Source of the DNA: Camellia lanceoleosa
Taxonomy: Eukaryota > Streptophyta > Magnoliopsida > Ericales > Theaceae
Assembly: GCA_025200525.1 (NCBI GenBank)
Contig: CM045761.1
Coordinates: forward strand, 206,729,870-206,793,869
Direction of reading: 5' to 3'
Length of the DNA stretch: 64,000 nt
Under the pieces are notes generated by a model, which made no database searches, was not told the DNA's origin, and saw only the letters and a program-made list of their open reading frames with translations. This document shows positions 10,860 through 21,410 of this stretch, one piece after another. The first letter of the stretch is position 1; each line of letters starts with the position of its first letter. Both the position numbers and the translations under genes were made by a program.

Positions 10860-12225
10860 TCTTGGTCGGTGACCTCCCACAATGTTCAAGGAGTAGTTCA
10901 GAAGCAACCTTGGGATTTGTGCAGTCTTTAGAGATGTAGAGTAGTGTAAACAGAGGCAGCATGAGTATGGCGATGGATTTTCAAGGAAAGCCGAGCATAC
11001 ATGCATTCGTCTCTCTTCCCGAGGCTCCTTTACTGCTTTCAATAGCTTAATTAATTTGTTAAATTAGTTAAGTGTTGTGTAACAATTAGTTAGCTTGTTA
11101 GTTAATTAATTTGTATTATTCTTTCGGTCCCTCCGTCGAGAAGCCGAATTGTGTAATAAGCATGCGTGTGTGTGATGCATGTCTTCCAACCCCCACTTCT
11201 TTCTCCCTTTTATTTAACCGCTTACGATGGTTAGTTCTAGGGCACGTTTCAATTAGCACCTATATGCTATGCATGTTTGCATTCATTCATTTGTATTGCA
11301 TGCACCGGGCTCGACGCATCATACTAATTGCATAGTACCTCAATTCCAACTTGAATACGTGTATCGAGTTGTCGCATTTCACATGCCATTCTTAGATTAA
11401 CCGAGCCTATTCTAGTTGCATTTTGCTTGCGATGCATTAGCCATTTTAACATGAACTAGGATCATGCATGATTCCTAACTAGTTTCTTGTTTTGGCTCGG
11501 AGTACTAGGTAAGCTTTTTATGCTTCAGCATCTTGCATGAGTATGAGCGTTGCCATGATATCATGCTTACCATGAGGCTATGTGCTTATGTGATATAACT
11601 GCCTGAATGCCTGTGGGTGAAGGTTGGATTGCTTGAATTGGAATAATTCATCGAAATCCATGTTTTAGCCTACTTGCGAGTAGCAAAATTTAAAACCATT
11701 TCCAAACAAACGGATATGCGATGCTTTGTTCCAAGTTAGGCGATCTAGTCTATACTTATGTGTTGTGTGCATCACATAGTAATTCTAGGCTAATAACCGG
11801 AATAAGAGCACATAATGTTTTCAAAACTAGATATCATGGTTAGTAGAGGCCGATCCTTGATCGGGCGAGCGAGGGTGCTCATAGTTGACCTTCTCTAATC
11901 GTACCCAAGTTCTCGAGCCAAGGCAACTTTGGTGATGACGGACACGTAGCCTTAGGCACGAGTTAGGGTTTCCTAAATTTTTCCAAAACAAAATATTTAG
12001 GTGGCGACTCTGTATCTGGCAAAGCGCTCCATGTTTGGCACTTCTTTCTAAAAATCTGTTTTTCAAAACGATTTGCCGGATTTGGACTCTTTGATGATTT
12101 ATCGGTCTTGCATTGCACTCTGTGAGATTAGATACAGGACCGTGACATTGAGTCCTGAACTGTAGTGAGCCCAAATGAACAAAACGGGATTCCCTCTCGG
12201 GACGTTCGAGGACGTCTGCAGTTTT

Positions 12226-12243
12226 TGGCAACTCTGCTGGGGA
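12226..12243 (+). promoter_or_regulatory. Primer-binding site of element B
   Basis: TGGCAACTCTGCTGGGGA begins five bases after the 5' LTR end. It differs by one base from the tRNA-Arg-type PBS remembered for Ogre elements (TGGCGACTCTGCTGGGGA). It would prime minus-strand DNA synthesis. Confidence 0.8.
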
Positions 12244-13037
12244 TTTAGAGAACTTGACTCGAACGCACGATATCTTGTTTTAACTACACTTATGTGTTTC
12301 TTAACATTGCATGTGTATTGGTGCACCTAGGACACAGTGTTTGCTGTCTGCTATTCCTAAACGATTTGCCGGAGGCTTACTTTGAGAAGCCTGCCATATG
12401 GCTGACCGGTTACAGACTCTGCCACGATGGGAACACAAACCCCGGTTTTCACCGGGGCACCCTTTTTGACCATTCGACCTAGTGCATATCGGAATCCATA
12501 GTGACCATTCCAAACTAGGATAGGTTGCTTACCCGATTGTAGGTTGTTTGAAACCACTGCGTGCATAATGAAACCCTAGCTCCTGACAAAATAGGACAGG
12601 GAAACCCCACCCCAACATAGGGGTGTTTCGGCTCTCGTTTGCTTGCTACGTGCTGTTAGAATGTATTTCTATAGGGTTGCGCGTATCAGTTTGCAAGTCC
12701 AGGTGTTAGACCTGCAGGTATCAGTACCAGTGTTTTTGAGAATCAGTTATATCTGCGGGTATCAGTATGTTTAAGAATTAGTTATATCTGTGGGTATCAG
12801 ATTCAGTTTTGAGGCAGTAATTTGGGGAACAGTAATTCAGCTATATCTGCGGGTATCTGTCTTGGTAAAATTGAGCTGAGATGCTGCTTGTTTTCTCTTT
12901 CAGTCCAGAGATTCAATTCAAAGCAACCAGTGTTCCCTTTTTGCTAAGGCAAGGCAGAGAAAGGCTAGTCAAGGCTCACCGGTTCATCAGATCTGTTAGC
13001 CATTAGTTGCGTTATCTCCGTTCAGTTCAGCGGACTT
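12244..13037 (+). other. Leader between PBS and gag of element B
   Basis: No gene is visible. It contains short degenerate repeats of CTGCGGGTATCAG-type words (12700-12860) and a polypyrimidine/CAG splice acceptor at 12901-12903. Confidence 0.5.
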
Positions 13038-14063
13038 ATGATGACACAAGATTCGGAAGAAATTGTGGTCATGGCAGCTGCATTGGACTAAGAAAACATC
13101 TTACAAGACAAGACCAATGTTGAAGTACCACATCTGCCTAGGTCGCTTGTCGCGCACCTGGTCTGGACGCCCCAGTTGTGTCAAACTTGTGAGCCCACCA
13201 CATTTGAATTGATGGGAATGATTGGCGATCTTCAGCGATCTATGGCTGATCATGCCTACAGAATGTCGGCTTCACCACCAACCACATCCTACACTGGGAA
13301 TTTCGTATCGCAGGAGCCCCCACTATTGAGGCAAATTGTAATTGAGCTCAGCCAACCTGAGGCTGTCTCAAGCTATGGCCATGACATGTCAACAACAACC
13401 GGGTTTCACTCTGATCTAGCAACCCAAACCCTCAATCAAGCTGAGGCTAGAGGTAAGAACAAAGTGGGAATAAATGCTGATCTCGATGAACAACTGTTGT
13501 GGGCAGTCGAGGCTTTGAAAGCCAAAGGATTGAATAAGCAGCAAGTATTCGCAGTTGTAGCTAAAATTGTAGATGACGCTTTCCCCGCTTCGATCGAGGG
13601 CAGTTCGAGCCAGGCAGAAAATCGGGATAGGAACCGTCATACCAGAACCGTTCCCTCCAACCCTAACTCTGCACTTGGAAAGGATCAGAAAGCCAAGGCA
13701 GCACCTGCCGATCCTTTTGCTAGTGCATCCGGCAAAAGTCAACAAACCTCAAAGTATCTACCCCGAGGTCGCAGGGTATTCCATGCCCTTTATATGCCTT
13801 TTTCTAAGGCGCTCCAGATCCTTGCCGAAAAGGGCCATCTTAGACCCCTTGAGCCTCGGCCTCTCCCAAAGAATCTCCCTTCCTCACATGATGCTGCCTT
13901 GTACTGTGCATACCACCAGCAAACCGGTCATAGCACCGACAACTGTTTCCGTCTTCGTCATGAAGTACAGGATTTGATCGACAATGAGGTCATCCTCCCA
14001 CCTACCTCAGCAAAGTCTGTCACTGCTGAGTTGTTAGATTTCGAGGATACTACAAGTATGTGA
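13038..14063 (+). pseudogene. gag: Shortened Tat/Ogre gag of element B
   Basis: The frame opens at ATG 13038 (MMTQDSEEIVV), carries an in-frame TAA at 13089-13091, and then stays open to the TGA at 14061-14063. The N-terminal part has a coiled-coil-like segment (LMGMIGDLQRSM). The C-terminal part ends with the Tat-type zinc-knuckle region YCAYHQQTGHSTDNCFRLRH followed by EVQDLID, which would bind RNA. The large central capsid domain expected between these ends is missing: the frame is about 340 codons, with only a low-complexity linker in the middle. The protein probably cannot build particles alone. Confidence 0.7.
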
Positions 14064-14610
14064 TCAGGAGTTGGTCCACCTGCGGGCGGCGCTCTGTTTA
14101 CCTCGGATGTGGCATATGGCACGCACTTTTGAGCATTTGCGAATGCTAGTTTTGCACTTTCTGACTTGGGTATTCAGTCAGTTTTGTTATCTTGTATATA
14201 GGCAGTCTTTTTGTACTATGTTGGTCGGGTCTGTCTTGTTGTGTCGAGTCAATCCTGTTGTACAGAAGTTCGGTGATTTTGGGGGTGTTACCTCGGATAT
14301 CACTATTTTGTTTTGTGTTTATCTTTTGACTTTCTTTCGAGTTTGTTTCTGCCATGGAGCCAGTTGCACTAGAAGATCTGAATGAAACAACAGTAATTTT
14401 CATATGCTTGTGTTTGCTTCTGTCTTACGCCAGTTGTGCCAGAAGTTAGAATGAAACGGCAGTCCATTTCACCTGCTCTTTTGTGCCTATAAGTCATTGT
14501 ATCGACCTAAGTTTTTCAAAACTTTTTGAACATTGTGATGAAAACAAAGAGGAAGGAATTCCTCGGGATTTGCAAAAAATTTGATCAATTGAGAGAAAGA
14601 GAGGCGTGCT
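14064..14610 (+). other. Interior of element B without recognisable gene
   Basis: No gag or protease motif is recognised between the gag stop and the pol remnant; the many stops fit decayed or deleted gag-protease sequence. Confidence 0.4.
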
Positions 14611-14770
14611 AAGCCCTTAATGAATGAGATCATGCTTGTTAACGTGAGTACTGAGAAGGATCCTGGCTTGATCCATATTGGTTTCGCATTGTCTTCAGCG
14701 CGAGCAACTAGTCGCTTTCTTAAAAAATTTCAAAAAATGTTTTGCACTGTCCTGCGAAAACCTGTGCGGA
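14611..14770 (+). pseudogene. Pol remnant: protease-RT linker region
   Basis: A short frame reads VNVSTEKDPGLIHIG and then FLKKFQKMF. This matches the linker before RT in Tat/Ogre polyproteins, which have an (I/V)N(L/V)GTEE.P..I.I pattern followed by ALL.E(F/Y).D.FAW. The match ends where RT should begin, so it marks the left edge of a large internal pol deletion. Short and diverged. Confidence 0.45.
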
Positions 14771-14959
14771 ATCGCTCTTGAGATTGTGCAGCTTAGGATC
14801 GCTCTCAACCTTGAGACTCGACCCCTCTTGATTCCAAACCTTGAACTTGGATTCAGAATGTTCCAAGGCCAATCATGATTTAAGGCCTGTGTGGCCGGAT
14901 TTGAAGCACCCCTTGAACTAGGGGCAAAAATGTCCATTACGCTCGAAGAGCCGAAGATG

Positions 14960-15192
14960 GATCATTCTGCAAATCAATGAAGATCGGCAAGAATGCCAAA
15001 TCTCAGAAGGGAGGAAAGAAGAAAGTATTGCTGAAGGACAACCAGGTTCCTATCCACAACACTAGGGGCAAATTCACCCCCCATTGGATGGACTTCTACA
15101 TCGTTAGCGAACAGCAGCCATTCTCCTGGATTCAGATGACTTCAGGATCTCAAAACCATTTGACATGGACAAAGCTACACTTTTACCCTTAA
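14960..15192 (+). pseudogene. Pol remnant: C-terminal end after integrase
   Basis: The frame from about 14977 reads KKVLLKDNQVPIHNTRGKF, then TPHWMDFYIV, resembling the post-integrase end of Tat/Ogre pol (.RGKF.PNW.GPY.V). Another frame continues ILLDSDDFRISKPFDMDKA, which fits the following GA..L.D.DG....P.N.D.(V/L)K segment, so one frameshift is likely. With the linker remnant upstream, it brackets a deletion that removed protease, RT, RNase H and the integrase core. Confidence 0.45.
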
Positions 15193-15199
15193 GAGGCTC

Positions 15200-15430
15200 G
15201 CTGGGCCGAAAACCCGGAAAAGCGACCCAGGCAAAAGTTAGAGCAAGAAAAAGAAGAAAAAGAACGAAAAAAAAAAAAGAAAAATGCAAAGAAGTAAAAA
15301 AAAGAAAAAAAATGAAGAAAATGAAAAAAAAAGAAAGAAGAAAAAAAAAAGAAATGAAATGAAAAGTAAAGAAAAACATAGCTCACAAGGTTGAAAACAC
15401 GGAAGGGCAGCCTTAGCCAAAGTTAGAGCG
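15200..15430. repeat. Polypurine low-complexity tract between duplicated blocks
   Basis: A 130-bp A/G tract (15240-15370) is flanked by two copies of a block with GAAAAC(C/A)CGGAA, AGGCAAAAGTTAGAGC-like sequence (15205-15245 and 15385-15435). The long Lys-rich and Phe-rich frames here are composition artefacts. Confidence 0.7.
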
Positions 15431-15465
15431 TAAAAGGAGAGGTTAAATACCCGAGTATACCTTAA

Positions 15466-15511
15466 CCAGAACTACGTAAGGCTTGATTCCCATGTTTAGG
15501 ATACGTAGGCA
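15466..15511 (+). ncRNA. Conserved hairpin CTACGTA...TACGTAG
   Basis: CTACGTA (15472-15478) and TACGTAG (15502-15508) are perfect reverse complements around a 23-base loop containing TTGATTCC. A related arrangement (CTACG, TTTGATTCC, GGATACGTAG) occurs at 6097-6132 in element A, so the block is conserved between diverged elements. An RNA role such as packaging or RNA stability is inferred. Confidence 0.4.
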
Positions 15512-17526
15512 ACTTCATTTTGAAGTCCAGCCATAAACACTTCCAAATCGATTATGTCCATGTAATGGTTCCGATCATCTTTGTCATTTCTGTATCCGAG
15601 AGTTCGGTTGTGATCATCGCTGTGAGGACTGATTACAGTTTGCTGCGACGCCATCCAGACAAGGGGCAACTTTCCGTTGCCATGTAGTGTCCTTCAGATA
15701 AGGAGCAGTTTTCCATTGTTATGGATCCGGGGTTGTGCATCTCAGGAGTAGGTTCTATGCTCGTCGAGTAGTGGCCGTTTGCAAAAATAGTTTTTGAGAT
15801 TATTTTACTGAGGCAGACTAGTTTTCTCGAAAATTACTCCATTTTTCAAAACTGGACCATTTCTTGGACCCAAAAGGGAAAATTTTCAATGCTCATAGCC
15901 TAACTTGCATGATTTTGAATCAGAAAAGTTGAACAAGTATGTTAATCTAACTCTTATATTGATCAAAATTGTTTTAATAGAAAGTCAAAACAAAAAATAG
16001 TCAAAATGATGAACTAGGGGCACAGTCGAGTCAGTCTTCCTGTCTTTTCTCCATTGTCAACGTACTTGCCAGAAAGGGCACAGCAGAAGCTAACAGAAAA
16101 GGGCCGAAAGCTCTCAACATCCTTCAAGCAGCGAGGTATCAACCCAAGTGCAAAGCACGAATTGGGATGGGTTGAGACATTTCACTCCCTCATCCAGGGC
16201 ATCGGCTAAACGCCACCAAAAGAAATAGCTATGAGCTGATAGTGTTGGGGCATGAACCCACAACTTCTTGTTTATCCATCAACCACCCAGGGGAGGGATT
16301 GAAAAATGAGAGATTGAAGAATAGAGAGATGTGCGATGAGAGAAAAAGTGAGAAAAGGGATTTTTTAGAAAAATAGAGCCTAAGGGCCGATTGACGTGAG
16401 AATCACAAATAAGAAAGGGTGGAAAACAATACCCGGAAGAACTGGCTCCTCGTGACCAAGATGTCTCTTGCCTTTGTAACACGTCTGTGTGTCGTGTCTT
16501 CTGTTGTTTTGTTCATCTCTTGTTTTGAGTCATCTCGAGTGTTTCTCGATGCGTTTAGGTTGTTTGCCTTTTGTTTTTCTTTGTTGAGTCGTAGTGAGCC
16601 ATGGTCAGTCGTAGGCTCAATACCGGGTTAAAAACTCAATTTCAAAACAAAATCATTTTGTGCTCAGAGTGCTGTGCCATTCTCTACATTTTTGCAAAAC
16701 AAGATTTATTCTTTCATAAAACCGCAGGGTCCAACCCAGGTCATATGAGAACAGTGAATATATGTGTTCTGGATTGCGAAACAAAAGAAAAGGGGAAAAT
16801 TCGGAGCATCCGAGTATGTTTCAGCTTCTGCCGATCCCTTCTTTGCATCCCATCTTTTCAGATTGGACTGTTTGTTCAGGATTAGCCGTATGTAGAATAA
16901 ACCAAGCGCTGTGTTATGGGTTGAATGTTCAGAATGAGCAGTGCGTTGTATGAGCTGTGTGCCGAAGGAACCAAGTGTTGTGTTACGGGCTGTGTTCAGA
17001 ATGAGCAGTCTATGTGTTGAGCATGTTGGGAACTTGTGATTGGTCTCACTTCTAATGCCTTCCGGTGTTGATTTTGCAAAGTCACACCTGTGTTACCTCG
17101 ATTTGCTTATCGAGTTGTTACTTATTTACTTATCGAGTTATTGCTCATTTGTTTACCAAGTTGTCACAATTTTATTTATCGAGTTGTTGCTCTTTGCTTA
17201 TCGAGTTGTAAACTTGTCGAGGTTTTATTGTTGCTTGTTGAGTCAATTTGTTATGTTGGCTCACTACCTGGCCTAGTAGCACATGCATGTTCAATTTCCA
17301 TTCGATTACATTGTTATGTAATATGATGCAATACAATGCAATGCAATATGTGAAATGGTAAATGCAACACTTTTTCAACAAAAAAGTTTGTTTCATTCCA
17401 TCATTCTTTTCAAGTACATAGTTTTGAAGAAAGCAAAATTTGCCTGAAGCAGTACAGTGTGCCCAAAGAAAAGCAAAGCAAGAAAAAGAAAAAAGGCAAC
17501 AAAAGTCTGAATTAGCAACAGTCATG
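15512..17526. other. Non-coding interior of element B with short repeats
   Basis: No gene is supported. It contains a duplicated 70-bp block (16900-17020, with GTTCAGAATGAGCAGT) and about five copies of TATCGAGTTGT-type words (17104-17222). It may hold the 3' end of the antisense transcript. Confidence 0.5.
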
Positions 17527-20500
17527 TCAGGCCTGAGAGTCTGTCCTCGTCCTCTTCCTGGACGAAGGTCCAGGAGCATCATCGTCGACTCCACCATCTG
17601 AGCCCGAACCCGAGTCATCTCCAGTCTCCTCCTCAGATGACTCTGCCTCCGTCTCTACCTTGGACTCATCATCATCTGAAATCAGTGCCCACGAGCTACT
17701 CCCAATATGAGTACGCCCCGCTTTGGTGCGGGGGTGTACTATGGTCCCTCGCCCTGCTCTCCCTCCTCCTCGGGCAGGTGCAAATGGTCCTGCTAGTGCA
17801 CCTCCTGCAGCCGATACCTGGAATGGGGCCTGAAAAAGGACAAATGGTAAATCATCAGTTATACTACGCGAAGCAGAGTATGAATACGGAATGCAGTGTA
17901 TAAGTCGATTGTATAAATCCGTGGCGAGAGTATGAATCTGAGCGGAGTGTATGAGTACGATGTATGAATCTTTGTGAGCGAGTATGAATCTGAGAATCAC
18001 GATGTATGATTGCAGTGTATGAATGCCGTGAGTAATGCTGTGAACAATCCGTGGGTTACAATGTATCAATGCCGTGAGGGCCGCGTATCAAGTGCCATGT
18101 GGATAGTGCGATGCATCAGATTATGTGTGAAACAGACTATGCACAGTTTGAGATTGTGGTTGAAAAAGCTTACCAGAATACCGTAAATAGCCAGCAGGTC
18201 GAGGCTCTGCTATAGCATCCCCATCACGGAGGCGGTCAACTCCAAAGACTGGCAAGTGTACTCAGCAGAAGCTTGCAAAAGTGTTAGAAGCATTAGTATT
18301 CTGCGGAATATTAAGAAAAATGAAATGAAATAACTGTACAGGATGCAAAGTGCAGTAATACATACCGGAGGCAAACCGTGGAATCCGACTAGCTCGTGAT
18401 CAGCCGGAGGGGGAGCAATGGGGATTTGGTAAGTCTCTCCACCCTGCCCTCGGCATGTCATCATCGTAGGTAACGCTGGCCACTCGCCTCTCTGCTCTCT
18501 CCGAGATTCGCTCTTGCCACAGGCCCGAGCCATCCTCGGTGCTCCTGCTCCTGCTCCTGTTCCTACCCCCGCCCCTAATACTGGCGCCGCTAGCCTCTCT
18601 CGCTCAGCTCGACGAGCACTAGTCAAAGGCCACATGATGTAAGCTTGAATGTACACGGCGTAATTGCCCTCGTCTCTAAAGCCCTCCGAGTCCCAACCGA
18701 TCGTGTCATCCACCATCTCCTCGAAGGTGTATCTCTCAGTATGCCTCATATGGGTGAGGCGACTCGGACTACTGCTTCCGTAAGCCGAGGGTTCGCCGCA
18801 AGAAGCGCCACCCAAGTACCAAGCGCTGCAGATCGGGCCTCCAGAAGACCGAGCAGGCGATCTCTTGAAGCGCATACCGCTCCCGAACTACGATGGGCAA
18901 CGAGGCCCACGGCTGCCAGGTGATCTGCAAATAGCAGGAAATACAGTTTGTTATCTGCTATTTAAAGTGCAATGTAAAGCGAAGCCAGTAAACCGAAATG
19001 TTTGACATACCTCGGCTACGGTAATGGTGTCAAAATAGTGGCGAAAGAACATGAAGGGCTCCCGCGGCCTCCGCTCACACCTCACGTCAAGGCGATGGGA
19101 AAATGGGATCATGGGGGGCATCTCCTTGTCTGGTACTGGGGCAAGCCTCGGGAAATAGCCGTACACCCATAGCTGCAGAGTGTAATAGAGCAGACATGAG
19201 CAGGTTTATCAGATAAAGCAGTATACAGATAAAAGTAGAAATTAGAGAACAGTGTGCAGTGTATTGTGCAATGTGTGGAGTGTGTTGTGCAATGTGTGCA
19301 ATGTACAGTCAGTGTAAAATAGATTGCGTGTGCGCAGTGTGTATGGTGTGCGAATAATAAAAGGCAGAATTGAAAAGATAGAAAAGGGAATATGTACCTC
19401 CCAAGCTTGCCAGTAGCCTCCAAGCAGCAGCCTGCTGAGGCGGGAGGATGAACTCATATATCCGTAAAGGGTGACCAAACCCGAGCCACCCCAGTCGTAG
19501 CGGCGGATCTGTGTCCCATCCACAAGTGTGCTCAGCAAGTAGAGGGTGACGGTGTTCGCCCGGTCAGCGAAGAGTGTGGTCCCCAGCAAAAACATAATGA
19601 AACCATGAGCGTACCGCTCCTCCTCCTCCCGGGTAGTAGGCGCCTGGATCCAGAAGTGATCCTCGAACCATGAGTACCGCACAAACCCTGCTCGAGCGAG
19701 AGGTGGCCGAGTGCCGAGCAGGTGCATCTGAGCGGCATCCCACTCGTCCATGTCTGTATCAAAGGGGATCGGATCACCCCCCACCCCAATGCCAGTGAGC
19801 ATGGAGAAGTCGAAGGGAGTCATCGTCATCTCCCCGGTGGCAGAAAGGTGGAAGGAATCGGTGGTATCCCACCACCTCTCCACCAGAGCAGCAAGAACGG
19901 GCGTGCTCACAGTGAGGCGCGAGAGTCCCATGCAGAAGGTCCCAAAGCCGGCTCGGTCAACAATGCGACGAACTGCGTCAGGTAGCTCCATGTACCAACC
20001 TCGGGTGACTGTGTTCCCATACCCCCGGAAGGCATAGGAATCTCCCTGTTTTCAGAACAAACGGTTCAAGCGATGTTATAAATCTGATGTTGAATACTTT
20101 CGAGAATCAGTGAAAATGCAGCGTGTGTACACGTGTTTAGATTCAAGCAGATATCGGGTACAGGTGTACTCGCAGTGAACTACAGCACATGATGTATCAG
20201 TGTATTTTAGTGGTTCAGTGAAAACACAGTGTGTGTACACGTGTTCAGATTCAAACAGATGTCAGGTGTGGATGTGTTCACAGTGAATCATAGCAGGCAA
20301 TGTATTAGTGTGTCTGAGTTAAGCAGTTAAAGAACAAGTTCGACTATTGCAGTTATATGTTCTACATTGCAGAAAATGAAACATAGAAGAGTGTACCTCA
20401 AAAGCGCTGAAGGACATATGTGACTCTGGCTCGCGCAGTAGAAGCTCTAGTGGGGCACCTCGTGCATAGCTTCGGAAGTGACGGAGGTTGTCAAGAGGAA

Positions 20501-20624
20501 GCACGTGTATCGCCGGCCTGTAGGTCGCCGGATCGAACGGCCGGATGTGAAGTGGCAGGAGCACGGCCTCGGGGTCCACATCCATCTCCAGAGGAGCCCC
20601 ACCGACTGGAATGTCATCTGCCAT
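17527..20624 (-). pseudogene. Antisense plant mobile domain (PMD) gene, six exons
   Basis: On the strand opposite to the retrotransposon, six exons join in phase with GT-AG borders: 20624-20397, 20045-19398, 19172-19011, 18924-18366, about 18248-18174 and 17829-17527, roughly 657 codons. Exons 2-4 carry the PMD fold seen in MAIN/MAIL1-like proteins (AGFGTF, LVERWWDTTDSFHL, GEMTMTPFDFSMLTGI, LWVYGYFP, then ITWQPWASLP). The last exon has a Gly/Arg patch, an acidic Ser/Glu tract and a nuclear-localisation-like SRKRTR end. Two breaks are visible: exon 4 is 559 nt instead of a multiple of three, with a stop at 18769-18771 after GLRKQ, and exon 5 has TAG after MGML. Possible role: nuclear protein acting on DNA or silencing; not shown. 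Confidence 0.8.
20046..20396 (-). repeat. Intron 1 of the PMD gene with 108-bp tandem duplication
   Basis: GT-AG intron of 351 nt. TCAGTGAAAA at 20107 recurs at 20215, and the following ~100 bp match closely (TGTGTACACGTGTT..., CAGATTCAA...). Introns 2 and 5 (19173-19397, 17830-18173) also hold short degenerate repeats. Tandem duplication is a recurring habit of this element. Confidence 0.65.
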
Positions 20625-21155
20625 CTCAGAAATAGTGTGAAAATGTCCGAAAGTGCAGAAAACGAGCAAGAATGCAAAAAGTCAACCCTAAGGTCAACCC
20701 CGAGAGGGTGAAAAATGGGCGGAAGGGCCGAAGTCCGAAAAAAGGCACGAGAATCGAGATAAACTCAGGAAAAACAAACCCCGAGTGGTGGAAATCAAGA
20801 AAAAGACACCGAAACTAAGATTTGTTCGGTTCAAAATGTGTGAAATGGGGAGGTGTTCGCGAATCAAACAACGAAACGGGCTCTAAAACACTGCAAAAAC
20901 TCGGATCGAAGGTTCGAAACTCACCTAGAGAGAGAGGGGAGAGATTTTCGACCAAGGAGGAAGTGAAAATATAGGGCTTGAAGCTTTATATTTAAAGACC
21001 CGTGGCCAAAAGACAAAACTACCCCGACACAGCAATTTTTGGCCGGTCGGCCAAATTGTTAGCCGGTCGGCCAAATATTTGGCCGGTGACCTTATTTCTT
21101 GGCCGGTGGATGGCCGGTGGTCTTTCCTTCAGGCCGGTGAGCCTCCCACACCCTT
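20625..21155 (-). promoter_or_regulatory. Promoter of the antisense PMD gene: TATA box and GGCCGGTCGG array
   Basis: A TATA box TTTAAATATAAAG (minus strand, 20984-20996) lies about 360 bases upstream of the ATG. Just upstream of it in the minus sense (21039-21150) are two GGCCGGTCGGCC copies and at least four GGCCGGTG words. The GGTGACC..ATTTCTTGG..GGTG segment also occurs in B's mid-LTR cluster (about 10848-10876), so the two arrays share sequence and not only composition. The box and array are conserved in element A (3973-4110). Confidence 0.6.
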
Positions 21156-21410
21156 GGCTTGGTCATTTATGGGGTTTGGAACCTTCATTTCTCAAGGCAG
21201 TGCAAGGAAATGCACTTTTGAACCTCGATCGGCCTTCGGGTTGACCTCGAACCGTGTTTCCAATATGCGATGCTCAATACGCGCAAGGTGTATCCTTTTC
21301 GTATCCTTTGGTATCTTGTAAGGTTTAATAACCACTTTAAATGCGTTGCATTGCATGTTTTGCCTTGTTTACGATAAACTTACATAGGTCGCATCGTTAT
21401 GAACCCCTAC

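Larger units (their letters stand above)
8008..12220 (+). repeat. 5' LTR of element B
   Basis: It is 4,213 bp, TG...CA bounded. In order: U3 with GGCCGG-type words (8245-8355), TATA box CTATAAGAG (8488-8496), leader with strong splice donor CAAAG|GTAAG (8757/8758), long CATGC-rich body, mid-LTR motif cluster (10608-10880), then AATTAATTTGTATTATTC-type sequence (near 11105-11123) that could hold the polyadenylation site. It is longer than its partner mainly because of a 152-bp tandem duplication (10556-10707 repeated from 10708). Confidence 0.9.
8758..12903 (+). other. Candidate leader intron spanning most of the 5' LTR and the PBS
   Basis: A consensus 5' splice site CAAAG|GTAAG lies about 265 bases after the TATA box. 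The best 3' splice site before gag is TTTTCTCTTTCAG|TCC at 12901-12903, 134 bases before the first gag ATG. Splicing would remove about 4.1 kb containing the PBS and many upstream ATGs, and would separate a translatable mRNA from unspliced genomic RNA. The donor position is kept in three diverged LTRs (474/475, 6893/6894, 8757/8758). Inference from splice-site consensus only. Confidence 0.45.

Noticed and set aside
14071..14385. 104-codon frame after gag as a protease gene
   Set aside because: No aspartic protease D-(S/T)-G motif; composition of decayed sequence.
15165..15420. Lys-rich and Phe-rich long frames on both strands
   Set aside because: Produced by a 130-bp A/G tract; there is no codon structure. 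The Phe-rich frames at 46346-46724 have the same cause (T-rich leader of the hAT gene).
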